A stretch of DNA of 64,000 nt from Anaeromonas frigoriresistens (GCF_016820655.1 NZ_WSFT01000019.1:1-64000); one strand, 5' to 3'; positions 32,875 through 43,298 are shown, counted from the stretch's first letter. The notes: a model not told the origin generated them from the letters alone. Numbers and translations are program-made.

Positions 32875-34473
32875 CTAATCTAATAAATGTATTCTTTTTA
32901 AAATAGGTATTATTTGCTCATGGTAAGGTAAAAAAGATAAATATCTTTCTTCTATACCAATAAACTTAAATATTAGGATACTATATACTAATACCCCAAT
33001 TACTACAGATATAGCAATTGATAGTATATTCTTTACATCCTGTAGAATAATATACTTAGTTATAAAAACTATATAACCCATTATTATTGATGATATTAGT
33101 GGCTTTAGAATAAGTTTTTGTATATCAATCTCTATATTAGTATATTGCTTGATTGCAATAAAATCAAGGATTACTATAATAATATAGAAAATTATTGTAC
33201 TAATAACTGACCCATACATCGCAATCATTCTATAACTTAATAATATATAAGTCAAAATTAATTTAAATACTCCCGAAATCATTATGTTTCTTATTGGTAT
33301 ATGAACCTTTCCTAAGCCGTTTAGATATACATTCATACATTGGGTTACCATAATAAAAATAACACTTATTGACGATATTGACAGGAGCTTTGATGTTAAC
33401 TCTATGTCATTAGTAGATGTAGAAAATAGCAACTGTATAATTGGCTTAGATAATACCCATATACCCAAAGAAGAGGGTAATCCAATCAATATTATAATAA
33501 ATAAAGAAGATTTAATTGTTTTATTTAAATCTTCTTTATTTTTATTTGTCATATATTCTGAAATAACTGGTAATAAACTGGTGGATAAAGATATAGAAAA
33601 AATTAAAGGAAAGTTAAGTACTATTCTTCCTAAAGCTATTTGTCCAATTAAATCCGCTGCATCCTCCTTTAAAAAGCCTAAAGTTAATAGTCTCCTAGTT
33701 ATCATAGCCTTTTCTATAAAACTTATTAGAGGCATCGCTATGGCTCCTAAAGATAGAGGCACAGATATTTTTAATATTTCCATTATGATAGCTTTATTAG
33801 TTTCTGATTCATCCTTTTCTGATCTTATATACCTATGATCTCTTTTTTTTCTATGAAAAACATATACAATTGCCATATATAATAATGCTGAAAATGCAGC
33901 AATAGATACCCCTAAAGATACCCCTCCAGAAGCAATATCTATTCCTTTAGTTATGAAGATCCAACCTAATAACAATCCAGAGAATATCCTAAATACTTGT
34001 TCTATTATTTGGGAAACAGCTGTATGAATCATATTATTGTGACCTTGAAAATATCCTCTAAAAGAAGACATTATTGGTACAAAGAGTAATCCTGGAGCTA
34101 GAGCTATAATCGAGTAATACACATTATCATTTTTTAAAAATTTAGTTAATAAGTCTCCACTAATAAACAATAAAATTGATAAAATTAAGCCAACTATTGT
34201 TCCTATTAATAAAGCTATTTCAAAAACCCTCTTTGCACCATAATAATCATTCTTTGCTAACCTCTCAGATACTAATTTAGCAATAGCAATATTTATCCCA
34301 GAGGTAGAAAGTCCAATAAACAGATTATATATATCATTGGCTATCGTAGCATATCCAATCCCTACAGTAGTTAGTATGCGACTTAAAGGTATTCTATAAA
34401 ATACTCCCAATACTTTTATAATAATATTAGATAAGCTTAAAATTACAGCTCCTTTTATGAACTTGTTTTTCAT
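32875..34473 (-). CDS. SpoVB/YabM-like lipid flippase, paralogue 1
   Basis: The 532-residue protein has 14 predicted transmembrane helices of the MATE-related polysaccharide-transport (MurJ/SpoVB) superfamily. The family stretch FRGYFQGHNNM after helix 4 and GLGKVHIPIRN near residue 395 are clear. Such proteins flip lipid-linked wall or cortex precursors. It is paralogous to the gene immediately upstream (same length, shared YRIP, ISTSGI/ALSTAGI, LAPGLLF and IPIRN segments). GGAGG precedes the ATG. Which of the two serves the spore cortex cannot be told. Confidence 0.9.
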   Translation of the reverse strand: MKNKFIKGAVILSLSNIIIKVLGVFYRIPLSRILTTVGIGYATIANDIYNLFIGLSTSGINIAIAKLVSERLAKNDYYGAKRVFEIALLIGTIVGLILSILLFISGDLLTKFLKNDNVYYSIIALAPGLLFVPIMSSFRGYFQGHNNMIHTAVSQIIEQVFRIFSGLLLGWIFITKGIDIASGGVSLGVSIAAFSALLYMAIVYVFHRKKRDHRYIRSEKDESETNKAIIMEILKISVPLSLGAIAMPLISFIEKAMITRRLLTLGFLKEDAADLIGQIALGRIVLNFPLIFSISLSTSLLPVISEYMTNKNKEDLNKTIKSSLFIIILIGLPSSLGIWVLSKPIIQLLFSTSTNDIELTSKLLSISSISVIFIMVTQCMNVYLNGLGKVHIPIRNIMISGVFKLILTYILLSYRMIAMYGSVISTIIFYIIIVILDFIAIKQYTNIEIDIQKLILKPLISSIIMGYIVFITKYIILQDVKNILSIAISVVIGVLVYSILIFKFIGIEERYLSFLPYHEQIIPILKRIHLLD

Positions 34474-34527
34474 TTGATTGCCTCCATATATTATTATATC
34501 CTTAATAGCCTACAATACACAAAGAAA

Positions 34528-34552
34528 AAACAGCTGAGAATATCAGCTGTTT
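34528..34552 (-). terminator. Terminator between the two spoVB paralogues
   Basis: AAACAGCTGA pairs with TCAGCTGTTT around a 5-nt loop, overlapping the upstream gene's stop. The minus strand continues TTTCTTTG. Confidence 0.85.
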
Positions 34553-36167
34553 ACTTTCTTAATAGACCAATTCTTCTTAATTTTATTGATAATTTATTTC
34601 CACCGGGAAGTAATTCAAAGTCTCTACTAGTTATTGCTCCAGTCATTAATAGAGCCAATCCATAACTTATACCACCAAATCCAATAGCTACTAATGTAGC
34701 TAGTTTATTTCCAATCATTGAGTTAGTTATATTATATGAAAACCATACTATAATAGTCATAATAGCTACTGATGCTATAGGTTTGATTACCATATTTATT
34801 ATATTAAATTTAATTTTAGTATATCGTTTAACAGCAATAAAATTCAAAATAGCTGCTATAGAATAGGCGGTTATAGTACTTATAGCTGCTCCTTTAATAC
34901 CTATTTCTGGAATTCCAGTTAGAACGTATACAATAACTACTTTCACTAATGCACCAATGATAAGGTTCCTGACTGGTATAAATGGTTTACCCATACCTTG
35001 TAATATTGCAGTTAATGATTGAACAAGGGTCAAGAATATTACACTAAAAGCTAATACTTGCAGTATTGATCCCGCACTTTCTTGTACTTCAATAGGATTG
35101 CTAAAATACAACAGTTTTACTATAGGATTAGCTAATACGAAAAGTCCCATGGCAGCGGGTAATCCTATCAGTAAAGTAACCCTAAATCCAGATGTGGTTG
35201 TTTTTCTTATTTCCCTAAAATCCCTTCGAGCAAATGCAGTAGAGATAGCTGGTACTAAACTAGCAGCTATTGCCACTGAAAAAACTTGAGGGAAGTTTAT
35301 CAAAGTTTGGGCCATACCTGTAAGTTGACCATATAAGCCAGAGGCTTCCACTTCAGTATATCCTATATCCTGCAAACGTCTCATTACAATAGCTACATCT
35401 ATCGTTCCAAATAAGGGAATAACAGAAGCTCCGATAGTTATGGGTATAGCTATCGACAAGATGTCCTTTATTATTTTGTTTGTACTTTCTTTATCAAATC
35501 TTGGAGATTTTCTTATCTCTCTTCTTATTTTTCTTCTTCTTTTAAAATATATATATAATATAGTTATAGTCCCTAAAAGTGCTCCTGCTGAGGCTCCAAA
35601 GGATGCCCCTCCTGCCGCCATAGGAAGTCCTTTATCTAATTTTAGTAAAACAGATACTAATATCAATCCCACACTTACACGAGATAACTGCTCAATTACC
35701 TGTGATACTGCTGTAGGAGTCATATCCTGTCTGCCTTGAAAATATCCTCTAAATGCAGACATTATAGGTGTAAATAAAAGTGCTGGTGCAAGAGCTAACA
35801 TCGCATAATATGAATTTGAATTACCTACTTTATCAGCAATAAACTTTGCTCCAATAAATACAAAAGATGAAGTTAATATTCCACCAATTGCAAGGCCTAT
35901 AAATGAGATTTTAAATACTCTTTGAGCCCCTCTATAATCTCCTAATGCATTCTTTTCTGATACTATTTTTGCTATAGCTACAGGTATTCCTGCTGTAGAT
36001 AATGCAAACATTAAAGTATACAATGGGTATGCTGATTGATAATATCCCATACCCGTATCACCAATCATATTTGCTATAGGTATTCTATATATTGCTCCTA
36101 ATATTTTTACTATGAAGCCTGCTATACCTAATATCGCAGCTCCTTTTAAGAAATTACTCTTACTCAT
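34551..36167 (-). CDS. spoVB: SpoVB/YabM-like lipid flippase, paralogue 2
   Basis: The 538-residue, 14-helix flippase of the SpoVB family shows KGAAILGIAGFIVKILGAIYRIP at the start, FRGYFQGRQDM after helix 4, GMGKPFIPVRN near residue 400, and a basic C terminus. It stands in the position of Bacillus yabM, next to spoVT. I judge it the more typical SpoVB-like copy because the other has a more divergent N-terminal third, but that is a weak call. SD GGAGG precedes the ATG. Confidence 0.9.
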   Translation of the reverse strand: MSKSNFLKGAAILGIAGFIVKILGAIYRIPIANMIGDTGMGYYQSAYPLYTLMFALSTAGIPVAIAKIVSEKNALGDYRGAQRVFKISFIGLAIGGILTSSFVFIGAKFIADKVGNSNSYYAMLALAPALLFTPIMSAFRGYFQGRQDMTPTAVSQVIEQLSRVSVGLILVSVLLKLDKGLPMAAGGASFGASAGALLGTITILYIYFKRRRKIRREIRKSPRFDKESTNKIIKDILSIAIPITIGASVIPLFGTIDVAIVMRRLQDIGYTEVEASGLYGQLTGMAQTLINFPQVFSVAIAASLVPAISTAFARRDFREIRKTTTSGFRVTLLIGLPAAMGLFVLANPIVKLLYFSNPIEVQESAGSILQVLAFSVIFLTLVQSLTAILQGMGKPFIPVRNLIIGALVKVVIVYVLTGIPEIGIKGAAISTITAYSIAAILNFIAVKRYTKIKFNIINMVIKPIASVAIMTIIVWFSYNITNSMIGNKLATLVAIGFGGISYGLALLMTGAITSRDFELLPGGNKLSIKLRRIGLLRK

Positions 36168-36296
36168 TTACCTTTTACCTCCTAGGTTGATTATCTAATG
36201 TTAAAAATCAATACTTAGATTATATCAGAAACTTTATAGGACTAAAAGATATATATTAATTTGGTAAGAATAATATACTCTTTATTATTTCATAGT

Positions 36297-36323
36297 AAAA
36301 AACCTACCATTGGATAGGTAGGT
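36297..36323 (-). terminator. spoVT terminator
   Basis: ACCTACC pairs with GGTAGGT (36302-36308 with 36317-36323), followed on the minus strand by TTTTTTACTATG. Confidence 0.85.
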
Positions 36324-36329
36324 AAATAA

Positions 36330-36881
36330 TTATTGTTCCATTTGTTTTGATAGGAAGCTAGATGCTGTTTCAACTAATTTAACCTCTATTTCTCCCATTT
36401 CTGAATCAGAATCTTTGGATAACATAATCACAGAACCTATTGGATCTCCTTGAGTTACAATAGGAGCTATTACCTGAGTAGAATAATCTTCAGGATTGTA
36501 TTCTTCTACAGTTATTCTAATAGGTTTCGTCTTCCCTTCTGTCAAATAAATCTCTCTTCCTTCTATTAATTTCTCTAATTCGGGACTGACTCTTTTATTT
36601 AAATATTCTTTTTTTGACCCTCCAGCTATTGCTACTACATTATCTCTATCACATATTATTGTCATATGTCCTGTAGTTTGATTTAATGATTCCGCATATT
36701 CTGTGGCAAATTCATTTAACTCTCCAATAGGTGAATATTTCTTTAATATTACTTCTCCTTCTCTGTCAGTAAATATTTCTAATGGGTCCCCTTCTCTAAT
36801 TCTCAAAGTTCTTCTTATTTCTTTTGGTATCACTACTCTTCCTAGGTCATCTATTCTTCTAACTATTCCTGTTGCTTTCAT
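36330..36881 (-). CDS. spoVT: Stage V sporulation protein T
   Basis: SpoVT is a forespore transcription regulator. The 183 residues consist of an N-terminal AbrB swapped-hairpin domain (GIVRRIDDLGRVVIPKEIRR, about residues 4-23, and EGDPLEIF) and a C-terminal GAF-like sensor domain with GHMTIICDRDNVVAIAGG. The length matches SpoVT rather than AbrB. The ATG has GGGAGGT upstream, and it lies between spoVB and prsA-mfd. A candidate sigma-G promoter lies in the gap upstream. Confidence 0.96.
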   Translation of the reverse strand: MKATGIVRRIDDLGRVVIPKEIRRTLRIREGDPLEIFTDREGEVILKKYSPIGELNEFATEYAESLNQTTGHMTIICDRDNVVAIAGGSKKEYLNKRVSPELEKLIEGREIYLTEGKTKPIRITVEEYNPEDYSTQVIAPIVTQGDPIGSVIMLSKDSDSEMGEIEVKLVETASSFLSKQMEQ

Positions 36882-36922
36882 ATTCTACCTCCCTATGAAA
36901 ATACTTATGTTTATGTTGGTTT

Positions 36923-36952
36923 TATTATTTTACTTTTTACCATTATTTATAC
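36923..36952 (-). promoter_or_regulatory. Candidate sigma-G promoter of spoVT
   Basis: The minus strand reads GTATA (36948-36952), 18 bp, AATAATA (36923-36929). This fits sigma-G (GHATR, 18, CATNHTA) with one mismatch in the -10. spoVT is sigma-G controlled in Bacillus. The A+T-rich context makes chance matches likely. Confidence 0.35.
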
Positions 36953-37023
36953 ATGATTGTTAATTTATTCTGTAAAGTCTTGATTTAGCTAATTTTAATA
37001 TTTATTCTAACTGCACATAATAA

Positions 37024-37046
37024 AAAGACTACCAAAGGTAGTCTTT
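37024..37046 (-). terminator. prsA terminator
   Basis: A perfect stem AAAGACTACC/GGTAGTCTTT with loop AAA lies shortly after the prsA stop. The minus strand ends with TTATTATG. Confidence 0.85.
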
Positions 37047-37058
37047 GTATATATATTA

Positions 37059-38099
37059 TTAATTATCCTCTTCTGTCTCTGGAGAATCATCTGTTGTATT
37101 CTCTGTTTCCTCTGTATTCTCTGTTTCTTCTCCATCTTGCGATTCATTATTTTTTTCTTCTGTAGTTTTTTTGTCAAGCTCTAAAAGAATCTCTATCTCA
37201 GCATTATCTATTAATTCTTGAGCCTTCTCATTAAACTGTGCATTTTGTAAATTATCAATAATTTCTTCTTTATTAGCTTCAAAACCAGTCTTCTTATCTA
37301 TTAATTTAATTATATGGAAACCATGTTGAGTCTGTACTATATCGCTTACTTCACCTTCTTCTAAACTAAAAGCTGCTTCTTCAAATTCAGGAACCATTTG
37401 CCCTTTTGCAAAGAATCCTAAATCTCCTCCATTCGCTCCACTTCCATCTTCTGAGTATTCTTTAGCTAATTCAGCAAAATCTTCTCCAGATTCTAGCTTT
37501 TCTTTGACTTCTTTGGCTTTCTCCTCATCTTTTACTAGAATATGACTAGCTTGAACTTTATCATACATCACTTTATTCTGTTCGTATTCCTCCTTAGCTT
37601 TTTCTTCGTCTATGTCTACTATCTTTTCTACAAGGGCTGAAATTATCATTCCCTTTTTGTACATTTCTTCAAAATATTCTTCTGAGATACCCATATTTTC
37701 TAAGTATTCTTTAAATCTATCAGTATTATCATCAGTATCTTTATATTGTTTTAGTTCTTTCTCTACTTCTTTATCCTTAACTTCTATATCTAATTCTTCT
37801 GCTTTTTGTAATAAAACTTCTTGATTTATTAAATCTTGTAATGAATTTTCCATTAATTGTTGTTCATATGTCATTCCTTCTGATGCTTCTGTTTCCCACA
37901 TTTCTGGTGCAACATATCCACTAAGTTCTGCTTCTTTCTTTCTATAATCTACATATTTATCTAATTCACTTTTACTAATTTCTTCACCATTTACTTTAGC
38001 TACTGCTTCTCCCTTTGATTCATTACAACCAGAAAGAAAAACTGAAGTAGTTAATAGTAATATCATTATTAAAACAATTCCCTTATTCCACTTATTCAA
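37059..38099 (-). CDS. prsA: Foldase lipoprotein, parvulin-type peptidyl-prolyl isomerase
   Basis: This secreted lipoprotein chaperone helps exported proteins fold outside the membrane. The N terminus has a hydrophobic signal ending in the lipobox LSGC, then SurA-like N-terminal helices. A rotamase domain follows (ASHILVKDEEKAKEV to TQHGFHIIKL, about residues 180-270), then an acidic Glu/Asp/Thr-rich tail. The TTG at 38099 is preferred, nine bases after AGGAG. An ATG nine bases earlier abuts that site, and the ATG at 38126 has none. It sits between mfd and spoVT. Confidence 0.9.
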   Translation of the reverse strand: MNKWNKGIVLIMILLLTTSVFLSGCNESKGEAVAKVNGEEISKSELDKYVDYRKKEAELSGYVAPEMWETEASEGMTYEQQLMENSLQDLINQEVLLQKAEELDIEVKDKEVEKELKQYKDTDDNTDRFKEYLENMGISEEYFEEMYKKGMIISALVEKIVDIDEEKAKEEYEQNKVMYDKVQASHILVKDEEKAKEVKEKLESGEDFAELAKEYSEDGSGANGGDLGFFAKGQMVPEFEEAAFSLEEGEVSDIVQTQHGFHIIKLIDKKTGFEANKEEIIDNLQNAQFNEKAQELIDNAEIEILLELDKKTTEEKNNESQDGEETENTEETENTTDDSPETEEDN

Positions 38100-38143
38100 A
38101 TTTACCATCTCCTCTGAATTTAACATCTTAGTTACAATATAGT

Positions 38144-38172
38144 ATTATATCTCAACTTATTACTTATTTAAA
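38144..38172 (-). promoter_or_regulatory. Possible sigma-A promoter of prsA
   Basis: The minus strand reads TTTAAA (38167-38172), 17 bp, TATAAT (38144-38149), overlapping the end of mfd. The -10 is perfect; the -35 matches four of six. Confidence 0.5.
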
Positions 38173-41100
38173 CTCTGAATTTTTTCAAGTATTTCTTCAA
38201 GTACTGTTAATACTTTATCTTGAGCATAATTATTAAGTTTATATTTCAGCGCTGGGGTTTTAGAAAGATCAAAAGTCATGTTTCTTCCAAAATTATCGTA
38301 CAATGCATTAATTATTTCAGGAGTTATTCGATTGACTCTATCAAACTCAAGTACAAGAATATCATTCTTTTGTGAAATATTTGTGAACATTAATTTATTA
38401 GCTAAAGATTTTATATATCCTATCCTTAATAAATTATCTACTGCTCTTGGTATATCGCCATATCTATCGATTATTTCTTCTAATAAATCACTATATTCAT
38501 CCTTGCTTTCTATAGATGAGATTCTCTTATACATTTGAATTTTGTGCTCACCATTTGCAATATATTTATTTGGAATATATCCATCAACATTTACTTCTAT
38601 CGTGGTCTCTACCTTTTCTACTTCTACTTCACCTTTTAATTTCCTTACAGTCTCTTCCAAGTATTTCACATATAAGTCATATCCTATGGCTGTCATGTGA
38701 CCATGTTGTTCTGCACCCAAAAGATTACCTGCTCCTCGTATCTCTAAATCTCTCATAGCGATTTTAAATCCAGATCCGAATTCCGTAAATTCTTTTATAG
38801 CCTTAAGTCTTTTTTCTGCTACCTCAGATAATACCTTATCTTTCTCATAAGTAAAATATGAAAAGGCTATTCTGTTTGACCTACCAACTCTTCCTCTTAA
38901 TTGATATAGTTGAGAAAGTCCCATTTTATCTGCATCATGAATGATCATCGTATTAACATTAGATATATCTAGTCCTGTTTCTATTATAGTAGTACATACT
39001 AATACATCATGCTCTCCATTCATAAAATCAAGCATAACTTTTTCAAGTTCCCTCTCACTCATTTGACCATGTCCTACAGTTATTCTTGCCTCTGGAACTA
39101 ACTCTTTAAGTTTAGCTGCCATTCTCTTAATACCTTTTACTCTATTAAATACAAAATACACTTGACCATTTCTATTAATCTCTTTTATTATCGCTTCTCT
39201 AACCATATTTTCGTTATATTCTACCACATAGGTCTGTACTGGATACCTTTCCTCAGGAGGCTCTTCAATCACAGACATATCCCTTGCTCCTATCAATGCC
39301 ATGTGTAAGGTTCTAGGTATAGGGGTTGCAGTTAATGTTAATACATCTACTGATTCCTTAATTTGCTTTATAGACTCTTTATGCTTCACTCCAAACCTCT
39401 GTTCTTCATCAACTATTAATATTCCTAAATCTTTAAATTTAACATCTTTAGATAATAGCCTATGGGTTCCAACAATTATATCAATATTTCCACTTTTAAT
39501 TTCTGATATTATTTTCTTTTGTTGATTTGGAGTTCTAAATCTGCTTAACATTTCTGCATTTATAGGGAAATCACTAAAGCGTTCTATAATAGTATTATAA
39601 TGTTGTTGAGCTAAAATTGTAGTGGGTACTAATATAGCTACCTGTTTACCATCTAACGTAGCTTTAAAAGCAGCTCTTAATGCTACTTCCGTCTTGCCAT
39701 ATCCTACATCTCCACATAGTAATCTATCCATAGGTCTCATTTTTTCCATATCTTCTTTGATATCTTCAATACATTTTAATTGATCATCAGTTTCTTCATA
39801 AGGAAAGGTATCTTCAAATTGTTTTTGCCATGGTTGATCCTTAGAATAGGAATATCCTTTTACAGTGCTTCTTTTTGCATATAGCTGCAACAAATCCATT
39901 GCCATATCTTCTATAGCTTTCTTAACCTTGTTTTTAGTTCTAGACCATTCTCCACTACCTAGTTTACTTACTTTTGGTTTTCCTGCATCTGCACCAATAT
40001 ATTTTTGTATTAAATCCATTTGATCAACAGGTATATAGAGTCTATCCTGACCTGAATATTTCACGGTTAGATAATCTTTTTTTACTCCTTGAACATTTAA
40101 CTGCTCCATACCAACATATTTACCTATACCATGACTTTCATGCACGACAAAATCTCCTACTTTTAATTCTCTGAAGGAAGATATCTTTTTCTGATTTTTT
40201 TTACTCTTAGTTTTCCGTTTTCTTTTTATGGTACCGAATACTTCTTTATCACTAATAATAATATATTTAATCCGAGGATACTCAAACCCAGCAGATATAG
40301 TTCCTGGTACAATAATCACTTGACCTGATTTAATGTCAACATTACTATTTCGAGAGTATAGGCAGTCTATTCCTAACTCCATCAAATTATGAGCAAGTCT
40401 TTTGCCTCTTTCTTCAATTCCAGATAATATTACAATCTTATATCCTTTATACTTTAAATCTTTTAATTCATTTTTAAGGATATCTAGTTTATTATGAAAA
40501 GCTTGAACACCTTTAGTTAGAATATTGATTATTTTTTTAGGCTTAAAATCAGGATTATTCTTTAGTAATCCTGTTACTGTTACTATTCTCTTCTCATTAA
40601 GTATTTCTATCATATCGTCATAAGGAAAATATATATTATGATGAGATTTCAATACCTCTCCTGAGCTATATAGTTCTCTATATTTTTCTATGAAATCCTT
40701 ATTTAAACTGTCTACGTTCTCATGAATTCTTGTAGGTTCATCTACTAAGGTAACTACATCATCTCCAAAGTACTCTATTACGTTTGACAAGTCATCAACC
40801 ATATAAGGCAAAATTACATCTACATTCTCAATAGTTAGATTATTCTGTATTCTTTCTGTGTAATGACTAAACTTATCTTCAACTCGTTCACTTGCCTTCG
40901 TATCTTCAGACTTTTTAAAGTTTTTAATTGTTTTATTCAATTCTCTTTTTATCTCTTGAACCATACTAATTTTTGATGATTCTTGAATAAATATCTCCTT
41001 AGCAGGGGTTATTCGAGCTATATCATAATTTTCAATAGATCTTTGGTCTTTTATATCAAAGGTTCTTATAGAATCAACTTCATTATCAAAAAGCTCTATT

Positions 41101-41675
41101 CTATAAGGGTTATCATTAGTTATTGGAAAAAAGTCGATAATTCCTCCCCTTACACTAAATTGTCCATGTCCTTCAATCATATCTACTCGCTCATACCCTT
41201 GTATGACTAAAGCTTTTATTATATCTTCTAATAGAATTTCTTCTCCAAATTTTATTTCTTTTTTATATTTCTCAAATAATTTTTTATTCATTACTCTATT
41301 CAATATAGATTCAATAGAAGCAACTACTATAACCTTTTCTTTATTGATAAGTCTATCTAATACCTTTAGACGTTGATTGGAAATATCATGACTGACTGCA
41401 TCAAAATCATAAAATACCATCTGTCTAGCAGGATAAATCTCTGAACTTTTTTGATCAAATAATGTTAAATCTTCTAGAATTGATTTAGCTCTTAATTCAT
41501 CATAGGTTATAATCAGCACTTGATTATTGGTATCTTCTTTTATAGCATAGGCTATATGAGATATGTTCTCTTTAGAAAGACCATGAAGAGATATAGGAGA
41601 AATTTTTTCTTCTAATCCTTTAATTATCTGATTATACGAAGGAAGATTTTTAAGTTGATCTGTAAATATATTCAC
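38160..41675 (-). CDS. mfd: Transcription-repair coupling factor Mfd
   Basis: Mfd removes stalled RNA polymerase from damaged DNA and recruits UvrA. The full-length protein (about 1171 residues) shows the UvrB-like N-terminal module and a CarD-like RNA-polymerase interaction domain (FRELKVGDFVVHESHGIGKY, about residues 500-520). Next comes the RecG-like translocase with Walker A GDVGYGKTEVAL, box DEEQRFGV and LRGRVGRS, then the C-terminal TRCF domain. The GTG at 41675 is chosen because AAGGAG lies eight bases upstream. It sits between pth and prsA, as in Bacillus. Confidence 0.98.
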   Translation of the reverse strand: MNIFTDQLKNLPSYNQIIKGLEEKISPISLHGLSKENISHIAYAIKEDTNNQVLIITYDELRAKSILEDLTLFDQKSSEIYPARQMVFYDFDAVSHDISNQRLKVLDRLINKEKVIVVASIESILNRVMNKKLFEKYKKEIKFGEEILLEDIIKALVIQGYERVDMIEGHGQFSVRGGIIDFFPITNDNPYRIELFDNEVDSIRTFDIKDQRSIENYDIARITPAKEIFIQESSKISMVQEIKRELNKTIKNFKKSEDTKASERVEDKFSHYTERIQNNLTIENVDVILPYMVDDLSNVIEYFGDDVVTLVDEPTRIHENVDSLNKDFIEKYRELYSSGEVLKSHHNIYFPYDDMIEILNEKRIVTVTGLLKNNPDFKPKKIINILTKGVQAFHNKLDILKNELKDLKYKGYKIVILSGIEERGKRLAHNLMELGIDCLYSRNSNVDIKSGQVIIVPGTISAGFEYPRIKYIIISDKEVFGTIKRKRKTKSKKNQKKISSFRELKVGDFVVHESHGIGKYVGMEQLNVQGVKKDYLTVKYSGQDRLYIPVDQMDLIQKYIGADAGKPKVSKLGSGEWSRTKNKVKKAIEDMAMDLLQLYAKRSTVKGYSYSKDQPWQKQFEDTFPYEETDDQLKCIEDIKEDMEKMRPMDRLLCGDVGYGKTEVALRAAFKATLDGKQVAILVPTTILAQQHYNTIIERFSDFPINAEMLSRFRTPNQQKKIISEIKSGNIDIIVGTHRLLSKDVKFKDLGILIVDEEQRFGVKHKESIKQIKESVDVLTLTATPIPRTLHMALIGARDMSVIEEPPEERYPVQTYVVEYNENMVREAIIKEINRNGQVYFVFNRVKGIKRMAAKLKELVPEARITVGHGQMSERELEKVMLDFMNGEHDVLVCTTIIETGLDISNVNTMIIHDADKMGLSQLYQLRGRVGRSNRIAFSYFTYEKDKVLSEVAEKRLKAIKEFTEFGSGFKIAMRDLEIRGAGNLLGAEQHGHMTAIGYDLYVKYLEETVRKLKGEVEVEKVETTIEVNVDGYIPNKYIANGEHKIQMYKRISSIESKDEYSDLLEEIIDRYGDIPRAVDNLLRIGYIKSLANKLMFTNISQKNDILVLEFDRVNRITPEIINALYDNFGRNMTFDLSKTPALKYKLNNYAQDKVLTVLEEILEKIQSLNK

Positions 41676-41704
41676 ACTATCAGCTCCTTGCAAAAACACC
41701 TATA

Positions 41705-41726
41705 GCCCAGGACCGAAGTCCTGGGC
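41705..41726 (-). terminator. Hairpin between pth and mfd
   Basis: GCCCAGGAC pairs with GTCCTGGGC; on the minus strand the loop is the stable UUCG tetraloop. The tract that follows (TATAGGTGTTTTTG) is displaced by eight bases, so termination may be partial. Confidence 0.65.
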
Positions 41727-41748
41727 ATATTAGTTACTTTATTTCTTA

Positions 41749-42309
41749 TTAACCATTATACATATTCATGGCTTTATCTATATCTGTTTTAATAATTTCT
41801 TCTACCGATTTAGCAGCCTTAAGGATAATATCGTCAACTTTTTCCCTATCCTCTTTATTAAAGCCCCCTAAAACATGATCTACTAGATCTCTATTTTCTT
41901 GAGGTTTTCCTATACCTATTCTTACTCTAGGAAAATTATCATCTTTTAAATGATATATTATGGATCTCATTCCATTATGACTACCTGCACTACCTTTTTT
42001 TCTAATTCTTAAAGATCCTATATCAATATCAATATCATCATATAAAACTATAATATTTTTAATAGGTATCTTATAATATTCTACTAATGATTTAACTGAA
42101 ACTCCACTATTATTCATATATGTTTGAGGTTTTACTAATATTACTTTTTCTCCACTTAGGTTAAATTCTCCATAAATAGCTTGATGTTTTATTTTAATTA
42201 CTTTAACATTATTTCTTTGGGCTAAGCAATCAATAGCGTCAAACCCTACATTATGTTTTGTATAATTATATTTTTTGCCTGGATTTCCCAATCCTATTAC
42301 AGCATACAA
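41749..42309 (-). CDS. pth: Peptidyl-tRNA hydrolase
   Basis: Pth releases peptides from prematurely dropped peptidyl-tRNA. At 186 residues it has VIGLGNPGKKYNYTKHNVGF with the catalytic histidine near residue 20, VKPQTYMNNSG, and LYDDIDIDIGSLRIRKKGSAGSHNG. The TTG at 42309 is preferred: GAGGAG lies nine bases upstream and the protein then begins MYAVIGLGNPG, as is usual. A TTG nine bases earlier directly abuts the ribosome site. It lies 21 bp after prs. Confidence 0.96.
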   Translation of the reverse strand: MYAVIGLGNPGKKYNYTKHNVGFDAIDCLAQRNNVKVIKIKHQAIYGEFNLSGEKVILVKPQTYMNNSGVSVKSLVEYYKIPIKNIIVLYDDIDIDIGSLRIRKKGSAGSHNGMRSIIYHLKDDNFPRVRIGIGKPQENRDLVDHVLGGFNKEDREKVDDIILKAAKSVEEIIKTDIDKAMNMYNG

Positions 42310-42330
42310 AATATCCAACTCCTCAAAATA

Positions 42331-43278
42331 TTAATCAAACAGCTTACTCACTGATTGATTCTCATAAATTCTCTTAATCGCTTCTCCAAATAATGGAGCT
42401 ACAGATACTGTTTCAATTTTATCAATCTGTTTTTCTTGGGATAAAGGTAATGTATCTGTTATTATTAGTTTCTCTATAACAGAACCTTCTATTCTCTCTA
42501 TTGCTGGTCCAGACAATACTGCATGAGTACATGCTGCATACACATTTTTTGCTCCAAAATCTTTCAACACTTTAGCTGCTTTAGTCATAGATCCAGCAGT
42601 ATCTATAATATCATCTACTATTATTACATCTTTGCCTTTTACATCACCTATAATATTCATTACTTCAGATACATTGGCTTTAGGTCTTCTTTTTTCTATA
42701 ATAGCTATAGGTAAATCTAGTATACTGGCAAAATTTCTAGCCCTTCTTACTCCACCAATGTCTGGAGATACCACAACAGTTTCTTTACTTATTTTATCTT
42801 CAAAGTGTCTCGCTAAAATAGGCACTCCTAATAAATGATCTACTGGTATATCAAAATATCCTTGAATTTGAGTAGCATGTAAATCCATAGTAACCACTCT
42901 ATCTGCCCCTGCTGTAGATACTAGATCCGCCACAAGTTTTGAAGTGATTGGATCTCTTGCCTTTACCTTTCTATCTTGTCTAGCATATCCATAATAAGGA
43001 ATCACCGCATTGATTCTGCCTGCTGATGCTCTTTTTAATGCATCTATCATTATTAATAACTCCATTAAATTCTCATTAACTGGAGGACATGTAGGTTGAA
43101 TTACAAATACATCTGCACCCCTCACAGTTTCATTAATATTTACAGATATTTCTCCATCACTAAATGTACCTACATGTGAATCTCCTAAAGGTACTCCAAC
43201 TTCATCACAGATTTTTTGAGCTAATTCTTTATTAGAATTACCTGAAAAAATCTTTATGTCTCTTCCCATAATATACAT
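42331..43278 (-). CDS. prs: Ribose-phosphate pyrophosphokinase
   Basis: Prs makes PRPP from ribose-5-phosphate and ATP for nucleotide, His and Trp synthesis. The 315 residues show the class I features: [11 protein letters not shown] metal/ATP region, [13 protein letters not shown], and the PRPP loop [14 protein letters not shown]. The first ATG has AGGAGG eight bases upstream. It follows glmU by 20 bp in the glmU-prs-pth order universal among these bacteria. Confidence 0.98.
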   Translation of the reverse strand: MYIMGRDIKIFSGNSNKELAQKICDEVGVPLGDSHVGTFSDGEISVNINETVRGADVFVIQPTCPPVNENLMELLIMIDALKRASAGRINAVIPYYGYARQDRKVKARDPITSKLVADLVSTAGADRVVTMDLHATQIQGYFDIPVDHLLGVPILARHFEDKISKETVVVSPDIGGVRRARNFASILDLPIAIIEKRRPKANVSEVMNIIGDVKGKDVIIVDDIIDTAGSMTKAAKVLKDFGAKNVYAACTHAVLSGPAIERIEGSVIEKLIITDTLPLSQEKQIDKIETVSVAPLFGEAIKRIYENQSVSKLFD

Positions 43279-43298
43279 ATCCTTATCCTCCTAGATTT

